Assembly: GCA_013397455.1 (NCBI GenBank)
Contig: VYZB01000015.1
Span: forward strand, 2,503,560 to 2,567,559
DNA from: Crotophaga sulcirostris
Lineage: Eukaryota > Chordata > Aves > Cuculiformes > Crotophagidae
DNA: 64,000 nucleotides
Reading direction: 5' to 3'
How positions within the stretch are numbered: the stretch's first letter is position 1; each line of letters begins with the position of its first letter. Below are positions 40,307-50,679 of the stretch, piece after piece. Position numbers and translations under genes: made by a program. The notes under the pieces were generated by a model that did no database searches, had not been told where the DNA came from, and worked only from the letters and a program-made list of their open reading frames with translations.

Positions 40307-41178
40307 AGGTCCAATGAAATTGCAAGGATTAATTCCAGCACGACTCCCTGTTTTCTCAACAGCAACTCAGCCAGTCTTCCTGCTGGGTAAAGTATCTCCC
40401 TTGTAAAGGGTCCCTTTGGTACCCAGGTACCTTTTGCCTCCTCAGATGAGGTCAGGTAGGAGTAAAGTGCTGAAAAGGCTTTATGTAGAAACCAGAGCAA
40501 ACTGCAGCCAGCAATTTGGCCCAGCATTATGCTGTGTTTTATCTAGGCATGTATCTACCCAACTAGTACAAACAGAAGTCAGGGCAGGACTTCTGCAATT
40601 CTGTTTTCAGCCACCAGAAATGCCTGTAGTTCAGACAAAAAGTACTACAAGCAAGGGGTGGGCAGCAAGCAGAGCTACTCGTGCCATTTCTAGCCTTCTC
40701 CCTTCCTGCAGAGGCTGCTCTGCAGGCTGCTCCACCACTGCAGACCCAGGCATGCTGCTATCATGCAACAAAAAGACAAACCCCCAGGGCTGATGAGAGC
40801 ATCTCCAGCCAAGGACTGCCTGCGTATCCGCCCCCAGGAGCTGGTAGAGGCTGGGTTTTTTGTTGTGGGATAGCTGCCTGTCCAGGGGTGAGGATGATGG
40901 GAGGGGAAGGTTGTGTATGTCCTGAGAGTGCCTCTGTCAAGAGCCTTGCATAGATTTTTCAGGATTGCTGATAAATGGAGGTTGAGAAATGCATCTAAAA
41001 GTAATTGGGGTTTTTATTCTATGTTTACTTTATGGTCTTTGATGAAAATGAAACTTGAAATAATGTTTGCTTTCACCGTGAGCACAAATTTTGAGAGGAA
41101 AAAAAAACTATATGGAGTCATTTCTACAGAGGTTTTCAAATTAACACAAGTGTACGTTTTGTTTTCAGTTTTATAGCC

Positions 41179-41184
41179 AATAAA
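41179..41184 (+). promoter_or_regulatory. Poly(A) signal candidate AATAAA
   Basis: The hexamer is followed within about 30 bases by a T-rich stretch (GGTATTTTTCAG), as expected for a cleavage region. Confidence 0.5.
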
Positions 41185-41403
41185 GTAAAAACTGTAAAGG
41201 TATTTTTCAGCAAGTCTTGAACTTTAACTTGTTTATAGAAACCTGTTTTTAGTGTCCCAAGGTATGTTAAGGTTCACCCAGATCCAGTATAAACAATACT
41301 GTGTGAATGATGTACGCTTGATACAAGCTTGTCTATAATATATTGTTGAAGTGAGTCATTTTGCTTCTGCTAACATCACCATACTTTGTGCTGCTCATAT
41401 CCA

Positions 41404-41409
41404 AATAAA
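41404..41409 (+). promoter_or_regulatory. Poly(A) signal candidate AATAAA
   Basis: This is one of a close pair with 41438-41443, near the inferred end of the transcript and upstream of the CR1 fragment at 41662. Confidence 0.45.
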
Positions 41410-41437
41410 CGATGCAGTTTTTAAGTTTCTATGTGTA

Positions 41438-41443
41438 AATAAA
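41438..41443 (+). promoter_or_regulatory. Last canonical poly(A) signal AATAAA before the intergenic CR1
   Basis: It overlaps a second Pumilio-type TGTAAATA at 41434-41441. It is the best candidate for the distal end of SLC38A1 because intergenic repeats follow. The GT-rich downstream stretch (TTGTGATC and ATGTTGTGG) is modest. Confidence 0.5.
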
Positions 41444-41661
41444 AGAAAATGTATTAAGTTCTATAACCTCTCTGTTACCTCTATAGTTTTTAAACATTAA
41501 AATTGTGATCTAAACTAATGTTGTGGCCATACTCCTTCTTTCAAAGGGGTAACTATATATAATTATAATGCCTTAATGCATGCATTCCCTGCTCTTATGC
41601 AAGTATTTTCACTAAACTCAGGGCATGCAGCTCTTGCAAAGCCAAGTATATTCAACCTGGC

Positions 41662-42486
41662 ACAGTGGAGACTGGTGATGAGTGGCGTTCCTCAGGGGCT
41701 GGTACCGGGACCAGTGCTGCTTAACATCTTTGTCGGGGACATGGACAGTGGAACTGAGAGCACCCTCACCAACTTTGCCAACAACACCAAGCTGTGTGGC
41801 ACAGTCGACACACTGCAGGGAAGGGATGCTATCCAGTTGGACCTTGACTAGCTTGAGAGGTGGGCCTGTGTGAACCTCGTGAAGTTCAACAAGGCCAAGT
41901 GCAAGGTCCTGCACCTGGGTTGGGGCAATCCCAATCACAATTCCGGGCTGGACAGGGAATGGATTGAGAGCAGCCCTGAAGAGAAGGACCTGGGGATGTT
42001 GGTGGATGAGAAGCTCAACATGCAGCACATGAATGGACATGGATCTGTTACAGTGAGTCCCGAACAGGGCCATGAAGATGATCAGAGGGCTTGAGCACCT
42101 CTCATAGAAGGACAGGCTGAGAGAGTTGGGCTTGTTTAGCCTAGAGAAGAAAGGCTCCGGGGAGATGTTATAGCAGCCTTAAAGGGGGCCTACAGGAAAG
42201 CTGGGGAGGGGTTCTTTGTTAGGGAGTGCAGTGATAGGGCGAGGGGGAACGATTTAAAGCTGCAAGCGGGGAGATTTTTTATTAGATATTAGAAAGAAGC
42301 TTTTTATTGTGAGGGTAGTGAGGCACTGGCACAAGTTGCCCAGGGAAGTTGTGGATGCCCCATCCCTGGAGGTGTTCAAGGCTAGGATGGATGAGGCTTT
42401 GAGCAATCTGATTTAGTGGAAGGTGATTTAGGAGTTTGGAACTGGATGATCTTTAAGGTCCCTTCCAACCCAAATCATATGATTCT
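41662..42486 (+). mobile_element. CR1 LINE fragment with decayed reverse-transcriptase end
   Basis: The + strand reads SGVPQGLVPGPVLLNIF (reverse-transcriptase motif) and then a FANN at 41774-41785 where an active enzyme has two aspartates. A stop follows at 41849-41851. After it come the CR1 stretches NLVKFNKAKCKVLHLG and SSPEEKDLGMLVDEKLNMQ, a diverged 3' part, and the CR1 tail ending CATATGATTCT at 42486. The copy is 5'-truncated and dead. The left border is approximate. Confidence 0.9.
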
Positions 42487-43501
42487 TTGTAGAGCAGAAC
42501 ATCAGTAGATGGCTATGGAGCATTAATGTAAAATTTTCAGTACAGTTTTAGATGGATCCAAAGCTGGGACTTATGGACTGGGATTGCTCAAGACGACAGT
42601 ATTTCTCAAGCTTGGTGCTTGTTTCTGCCTGATCCTTGAAGACTGCCCGAGTGCTTGCTAGTCTGTTTCAGGGTCAAGCCAGGCAGTTTAGCTTTAAGGG
42701 CTGCCGTTAGTTTTGGGGTTGAGTTCAGATGCCAAACTAGTGCCTGGGGTAGCTAAATCCCTGCTGGACCCTCTGTCATGGAAGCAGAAGCCATTAGCAG
42801 ATGCAGGAGGATACCCAAAGACAGCAATGCCTTAAGCATTCACAGCTATAGCTGCCTAAGTGCCTCTGTCAAAGCCTTAGGGGGCCTAGAAAACACTAAC
42901 TTTTTGCCTTTGACCACTAATTTTACTAGTGCTCAGGCTGTAGTGATCACTTACAGAAAGACTTTTTGGCTAGAGTCCTATCCATATGACTGAAGACCAT
43001 ACTTGACTGAACAGGATGAGTACAGCCAACATCTCTGTGGCAGAGTTCCCTGGGCCCCTCTGCAGGAGAAACAATGGGAGGATCAGAGGATCCTTGGCAA
43101 GCCTTTGCCCAGTCCTCAAGCCCAGGAAAATGTCTTGAAGCTATAATCCTGGAACCACAGAGGTCTAAGCTTCTGCACCAACCTGGTCCAATAGCCTCTC
43201 CTGCTTGGACACAGCCATTTCCCTACCCAGCCAAGCATAATCATCTCAGAGCCATCCCTTAAAATACAGGAGCATCATTTGTGGAAAAACACAAGCTACA
43301 TTGATTTTCTTCCCTGCTTGTAGAAACAACAACTAACATTTGTTGCCTTCTGCAGTGCAGTCTGACAGCTTCACCTGAACCTCACCTCACAGCCAAAGAA
43401 AGAAACACTAACCTACTTTACAGCCACAAACTTTTACCTTTTTTTGGCTTCATGTATCCCCAAGGTCAGCCAGGTCTCTAAGTTCATCTGAGCAGTCCCT
43501 C

Positions 43502-43542
43502 CTTGCTGCAGAAAAAAAAAAGAGAAAATTACCTGCAGCAAG
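43502..43542. repeat. Perfect 10-base inverted repeat around an A-rich spacer
   Basis: CTTGCTGCAG (43502-43511) and CTGCAGCAAG (43533-43542) are exact reverse complements. The 21 bases between them are purine-rich and mostly A. Confidence 0.8.
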
Positions 43543-46500
43543 CTCTGCTTGAGAGAAAAGTCCCCTCATTTGGGTTCAAGTGGGGTCTTAGTTTGAATTA
43601 AGTTCACAAGAAATTGCAGTTAGTTTTCAGGCTGAAGGCTAAATTCAGGCCACAGTTAAGACATCTCATTCCCCACTGTGCCAAGAGCTGTTAGTAAGCA
43701 CTTAAATCAACTTTAAGAGGTGTGGAAAAAGCAGAGATGGTAGGAGCAGGGATGAGTGGCAAGTTAATTTCTAAGCCTTTCTAATCACAGACCCCTCATT
43801 AAACCGAATATGGTTTCACTTCTTACACCCTATAGGACAGCAACACCATTTGCTTTGTGTTCGGTTGTGGCAGCAGGCCCTGGCCAAAATACTGACTCCT
43901 TAACACAGCCCCCAGTGCCAATAGACAAGTTTACAGGCAGCCTGGCATCTGTATTTTGCAAATATTAACTGCTTTGCATTTCTTAACTTACAGTTACGGA
44001 AAAAGGAGTCTCTTAAAGCTGTTGGTCTTACACTGCTAAATGTCACAGCGCTGGCAAGGGACGGTGCTGCTGGCTTAGTGCACCTCAGACTTGCCATGGC
44101 TCACTGCTTAAAAAACATGAGGTTATGAGGATTCCTGGAAAAAGGTGTAGTTCAGCCAAGGCTTAGACAATAGGGCTAGGAAAGAGAACTGCAACAGGCT
44201 GGGGTGGCATAGACCAGCCCTGTCTGACAGCCAATCTGTAGAGCAAAGCCACCTTGTGAGGCTACGGTGGTGCCTGGTTGACTGCTGCCTTCTTTGAGAG
44301 TCCTGTGCCATGTGCCCATGGAGGCTGATGCCCTGGAAAAACTGAGGGAAATGCATTATCAAGAGGAGCCAGAACATACTCCGGAGCCAAGAACCACATC
44401 CCTTCCCTGGAACATGCCACTTGGCTTGAAGTCTCAGCTCCTTTCCCCAGCGGTAACCAGATCCCCCTCATCCTGCCTGCTACATCCCCTGGGAAGAGTG
44501 TTTGCCCAGTAGTCAGCAAACCTTAGGCACTGTCCTCTTGCTAGTTATGAAAAGCTGGTGAAATTTGCCTAGTTTTTCATGGAGATCATTACTTCAGACT
44601 ACATCCTTTGAATGTACCAGGTGCTGAATGTGCCTATGACGTACTCCCATGAGCTCTTCCTTTCTGGACACCTTTAGGGACCCATGCTCAGGTAAGCTCC
44701 CAAAAGTGACTCTTTTCAAAAACTGTTGTTTTCCCAGCAGTGCTCACTTCACGTAAGCTTTGCAATAGCTGGACCATCCCTATTACTGCCTGTTACAGAC
44801 CTGCCTCACAGCCCAAGTAGAGTTGCTGGCTGCCCTCACCTTGCTTAGGAGGGGTCGGCTCAGCCATTCCCCTTCCACAGCACTGGATGCCTCTAGAGGT
44901 GTTTGACAGTGATTAGACCTGTGAAAACCAAGTATCAGATGCAAGAGCATTCGCAGCTGCCATTTCACTTCTCCAGGCTCATACCATGAGCTGGTGCTGG
45001 TGAGCAGCTGATGAGGATGAGAGGAAAGGATCTGTTGGCCAAATGCTGCCAGGACCAGGCCTCCAGAGCTCCCTGCATGTTCCTGGAGGCACAGCCTGCT
45101 GCAGAGATGTGGTGAGCACAGGAGTTGGCAACACTGCCACAGGAGCCAAGCGCATCAGGATAAAAAAGCAGTTGCTCTAACTTGGGTAATTATAAGGGAG
45201 CGTAGCAGAGTTAGGAGCCAAGGTATTGGAAAGTGTTATGATAACAAAGAAACTCATGAAGAGGGTGGAGAAATTTTTACGACGTGAGATCAGATTAATG
45301 ACCTGTAGAATGGCTGTAGTAAAAACAGCAGCATACAGATGCTACAACATTTGCAGAACACATTTCGTCAAATCATAATCAAAGCCTGTAATTTACTAGG
45401 ATGTTAAAAAGGAAAAAAAAAAGAAAATTATACATTTACTGGCAAAGCCAGTTCTTGCAGACTCTGAAGTATCCTTGGGCTTTGTGCAGGCAATGGTTCC
45501 CACTAGTACTTCTTATATGAAAGCTGGATCTCCTATTAATTTTCAGATAACCAGAGAAGTACCAGATGCCGGAGAAACAACTTCCCTGACATAACAAGGA
45601 ATTATATATCTCTTGCAATTAGATCATCATAAAATGAAAGGAAAACAGACATCAGTCTGCCATTCTTGCATCCAGCAGCATTTAAACAATGAGTGCAGTC
45701 TCTCTTACTACTGCTGGCAGGCCTCCAGCAGCACTTTGAAAAGGCAGTGTGGCTTCCCTGTAAATTGATAAACAATCTTGTTGAGCAACAGGCACGGGAA
45801 CATTCAAGCCTTTGTTAAATTTTGACTCGAGTGAGGCACTAATTGGCATCTTTCTGGGCAGAACAAACAGGGTCAACTTCTCCGCTTTCCAGAGGGAGAT
45901 TATTTTAACCAGAATCCTCAGTCCATACAGTAAATGGAACAAAACCCTGGAATGTGGGTACTATGAGATGCAGAAATTGTTTATTTTCTTAAAGAGTTCT
46001 GGTAGTGAAAACAACCAAACTCAGTTGGCAAAAAAAACTTGAATAACTGAGATGTAGCTGTGCTGATGGCTTCAATGCACACTCGATATCACTACAAAAG
46101 CAGATGCGTCATCTTCACATGGGATGCTGATTTCCTCATGTAAATGTGATCGCTGTGCCATTTAGGACTAATTTAATCTGGAAAGGGGATCATATTCTCA
46201 ACTCTGCTCTGGGTCAAGGAACAGAGAATGGCCTGAAGTCTAATATAAGGTCACCCATGCCCACCAAGATGCAGAGTACTCTCTGGTGAGTGGGAAGTGT
46301 ACCACTTAATTGTCTTTCATTCAGTGCTCCAGCATGTCCAGCCTTCTCCAGATTACACTGGGGCAAACTCCACTCTGGCCTGAGACTCACACTCTGGTCA
46401 GCAGCGAGGAGGAAGCTTTGCAGCTGACTAAAACATCAGTCTCACCAAGCAAAAGATGCATGCAATGCAGTCTGCAAGCCCCAGGCTGACAGCTAAAGTG

Positions 46501-48194
46501 CTGAGTAAGTAAGTGGGGTGGCACTACAACACACCAGGCAAACGTATCACAAATAACTTGATTTCTCTGGGGACAATCTCACCATCCTAAAAAGAGAGGA
46601 CAATTGTAAATAAATTAATTCAGATAAAAATGTCTATATTTACATTGCAACCCGTTTACTGTATAAATAACCCATACTTTCTCTGAGAGCATCTGAACAC
46701 AGCAGTGAGGGCTCAGGACAGTTGTCTACAACTGGAAAGATTTATTTTTTTATTTTGGTATTTGCAAACAGTTCAGATGCCAGTAAACAAAAAAAGGTCA
46801 AAACTAATTGCTAGAAAACATCTCTTGCAACACACTTTACCTACCCACCTATGTCTGAGAAAACACTTTGGTTAGCACAGCTGAGCAACAAAAACAACAC
46901 CCACAAAGAGCAGGATTCATCGAAGCCAGCTCCAAGAGATGCACATTTAATGAGGGGACAGACAGGATGAGGGCATTTACCCAGAAGAAGAACACGCAGT
47001 GTTTCCAACCCCACTACTTTGTAGGTGCTGTCTCAGTGGACCTCCATAAGTGCTCCACCAAAGGCAGTACTGTACCAGCAGACAGCTGGGAATGCTCTGC
47101 TACCTTGCTGGGGATGAACTAATTTTGGGGTGTCCTATGGCTCAAAGCTGCAAAAGGGATTTCATGTGTCCTTACCATGGATCTGCCCAGCAAATGTTTG
47201 TTCCCAGGCACCTTCCAGGAAGATCTGGATGAGCCAAAGACAGAAATCCCACAATCTAGTCACAACAGACCAGATTAGTTATATAGGATCCTTATACAAA
47301 TGCTGTACATTTTCAAAGAATTAAAAGCTAATTAACTGCTAACAAGGATGCCATTTAGAGTGCTGGGTTTTATGAGCACAGAAATTTAGCCTCAAAAATC
47401 TTGAGCTGGTACAGAACTTATTTCACAAAGGTTACTAGCAGCCACCACTAAGTGGTAGGAGCAACACTGAAAAGGGCCAGACTAATTTATTAGCTACACA
47501 GAGCTATTCCCAGGCATCACTTCCACAGACTTTCCAAGGTTCACAGCATGGTGTGAAATGGTTGAGGTTCACCATGCTCAGTGGAATTAGTCAGATTTAC
47601 ATAATCCGATAAAATGTCTTAGACTCAGTCTGAAGAACTGCCTTAAGGGGTCTCTTCTAAGGTACTAAGTTATACGGGAATTACTTGGGGGGAGTGGAGG
47701 GGACAAGGAAAATGCTAGGTAGACTTTAAGCCTTTGTATCTTTAATTGATGATATAGGATTTATATTTTACTGGTTCCAACCTTGGTAACAAATGAAACA
47801 TTATCTAAACCAACTGTGTGTAAGAAGTGGAGAATCAACAAAAAACCCCAGGAAAATAAATAGCAAAGGATGTCAGTGTTGCACTGCTGAGGCAAACACT
47901 TTTAAGGAATGAAAACTACCACAATGGAATTGTAGGAGCCCTGGGTTTTTTAGGGCAATATTATTGCAAATCAGAACCAAGAAAGAAAAAAAAAATTAAA
48001 GGTAAGTGCAGCTGTAAAGCTCAGTGCAACCCCACCTAATGTGTGAGGCCCAAGCTGTGATGAGGTAGCCAACATGGCTAGTGATGGCTATTGAGAATTG
48101 CACAACCAGGCACCTGAATCTTCTTCGTTCTTGAAGAAACATTACTTAGCAATTGCACTCATATTTCTAAGTGTGCATTTAGCTATTGCTGGTC

Positions 48195-48226
48195 TTTTTG
48201 CTCATCTCCAGACAGATGAGCAAAAA
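48195..48226. repeat. Perfect 13-base hairpin with 6-base loop
   Basis: TTTTTGCTCATCT (48195-48207), loop CCAGAC, then the exact reverse complement AGATGAGCAAAAA (48214-48226). The motif TAGCTA also occurs just outside on both sides (about 48180 and 48233), giving a longer, imperfect stem. Confidence 0.85.
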
Positions 48227-49365
48227 CATCATTAGCTATATAATTTTCTCCTTGTGGGATACACATGCACAGCAATCACTGATGCAAATTTATCATGAGT
48301 ATCCAAGATCAAGAGATAAATCAGCATGGACACCAGCAGTTTAGTGCTAAACCAATAGGCTTTGCAGCAGTATTGCATGCTATAGAAAACACAACTGCTC
48401 TCAACTCCAGTGAAACTGGGTCACCAACAGCATTTCATCCTGCACTGTTGTTTTATATCTGAACACGCAGAACCTGAGGTGCTACTCGAGTGCAGAAGAT
48501 CCCGATGACGTGTGCGACAAATCCACCTCACCCAGCAAGGAAAGGAGGCAACCCCAAGCCTCACTGGTGCTCACAGCATTTCTAGGGTTAGGTCTGGGAT
48601 AAGACAGATGTGTTTTGCTTTGATGTCTGAAAAAACCACTCGTACCACAACACTAATGACTGCGTGCCATTTAGCAGCCCAGTTCACGCTGTTTGTGATG
48701 GTCTTAATCTATCTGCAAGACACTGGGTGCCTGCTGCTTTTTCTGCTTCATGTCAGCAGATGGTGCTTTTAGAAGGATTGTCTTCCATCTCAGCTCCCTT
48801 ACAACCAAAGGACCCTGTAAAGAGATGCTCCAATGAGCTGCACATCACCAGAGAAGTCTAGAAGGGGAGTAAGAAGAGAACATTGCACACAGATCCTTAA
48901 TATTGACTGAATTAAGGAAAGAGTGACAGAGGGTCAGAAAGTTTTGTGCGAAAATATAGATCCCTTGACAAACCATGCCTTGGTTTTTAGTAATGTGCTA
49001 CTCTCGTCTTAGCACTTTATATCACTGTTTCTCAGCAGAGGGTTTCAGGCTACCCCCAGTGCACAGCCAGTCAAGATGGTGAAGTCTCTGTTCAATGTGT
49101 TCTGTAGACACACAGAACAGGCTGCAAAGGAAGAAAGTGCCCACAAAAGATCAACATCTCCTCAGCGCTGGCCAGGGAGGAGATGTTGGCCAGAAGGCCC
49201 GTTCGGCTGCCGTCCTGCATTTGAAGGTCTCTTGGAAGACAGGGAAGGAGAATAAGGCAGCTCAGTTTATTTATAACTCACTTTATAACACTTCTGTCCT
49301 TTTCTGTCTGACTCAGCCTCTGCCCTGTAGCTGGAATTTCAGTGTCAAAACATCAGCAATTTGAT

Positions 49366-49437
49366 TGCATTTTAATATTAGTAATAATATTAGTAATAAT
49401 ATTGTCACATTATTATAATAATTATGATAATTCAGAA
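49366..49437. repeat. AT-rich tandem and low-complexity tract
   Basis: ATTAGTAATAAT occurs twice in direct succession (49377-49388 and 49389-49400). ATT and further TAA/ATT-rich sequence follow. Confidence 0.8.
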
Positions 49438-50663
49438 AATGTCCATTGTTTATATTCTTAAAATGAGCATTCCCTCTGCCTTTTTATTGAAAATTATCTT
49501 TTTCTTGAGCTTTTACAAAGATCCTGAGCATTTTCCTTCTCCTCTCGCCACTGCCCAGGAGGTGCAGCCACAACTGGATTTTTGCAGGGCATCTCAGACA
49601 TGAGGCTCTCCTTCCCCGCGCACCAGGGTGACTCTGGGACCCACACTCTCTGCCTACCTGTTCTTTGGGGCTGGGCAGGAAGGGCAGAGCCAGCTTCTTG
49701 GCCCCTAGCTGAGTTCCCAAACCACATGGGGAACACCACATGCACCAGACAGGTTTGGTGAACTGTTCTCAAAGTCACAGGGGCAGTGCTAGGACTGGCT
49801 GTCCATTCTTTCCTTGCCATAATAAACCCATAATTACTCAGCTATTGACTTTCTACTTTTGAGGGATCACCAGCAGCCTGGCTCCTGCAATGCACAATGG
49901 AGCAAAGGACAGGGACAATGTGCTCACATTCATAACCACCTACACTGCTGCTAGAGCTACCCTCTCCCTGTGGAGCCAGAGACCCATTGAAGGTTTCACT
50001 CTGCTGCACTGTAACCCAAGTGGCATCAATGATGCTTCCATTTGGCTTCTTTACTTACGGCATCCTGATATTACAATAACAATAACACAAAATAGATCTC
50101 TGCAGTTTTCATGGTTCCTTTGTAATAACTGCAAACTAACACAAATGTTATTTCAATATCATCCAAGCAAATCCACAATAAGTTTGAGTCCTGTATGGGA
50201 AATATTTCAATAAATGGGAAGTGCTACATCAGTTTTCTTGCTGTTTTACAGAACAAATCTCGTCAGAAGCATTTTAACTTTATCCTAGTTGATCGGTGAT
50301 ACCCAATGTGTTTCATAAACCAAGCAAAACTCAAAACAATTGAAAACAAATTAAGAGGTGCTCACTGGATAGTCATATGCAGGGGAAACCACAGAGGGTC
50401 GTTAGTCCTAGGTATGTAGAAGTTGGCTAACATGGTTTTCCCAGTATATTGCCACATCAAATCACAAAACAAAATTAATACTAGGCAGAAGACCAGCAGA
50501 AGATCTGCAAACACCACGAAGGAGTTGGCTCTCTACAGTTGTCTTAGCTGTGCCTCCTGCAGTTTGTTATAACATCACCCGCACATGGAAGCAGATGGTA
50601 CGCTACTATGTCTCTCTTTCACAGATTTTTTTTCATCTCCGTCTGTGCATTTTTACTCAAAAG

Positions 50664-50679
50664 GGGACCATATGGTCCC
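50664..50679. repeat. Perfect 16-base palindrome
   Basis: GGGACCATATGGTCCC equals its own reverse complement. The centre CCATATGG is too short to be a CArG box (CC, six A/T, GG). Confidence 0.85.

Larger units (their letters stand above)
35321..41460 (+). other. SLC38A1: SLC38A1 3'UTR (long; end inferred)
   Basis: After the stop I found no canonical AATAAA until 40083. Canonical signals then occur at 40083, 40301, 41179, 41404 and 41438, with an ATTAAA at 39954. This fits a 3'UTR of about 4.8-6.1 kb; the human gene is also known to have a long 3'UTR. Short open frames inside it on both strands are not supported as genes. Which site is used cannot be read from the sequence alone. Confidence 0.6.

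Noticed and set aside
40279..40527. Antisense open frame of 82 codons in the 3'UTR with hydrophobic ends
   Set aside because: It has no family resemblance, promoter or splice evidence, and lies within the inferred 3'UTR of SLC38A1.
41576..41851. Open frame of 91 codons as a gene
   Set aside because: It is the decayed reverse-transcriptase part of a CR1 element preceded by unrelated sequence.
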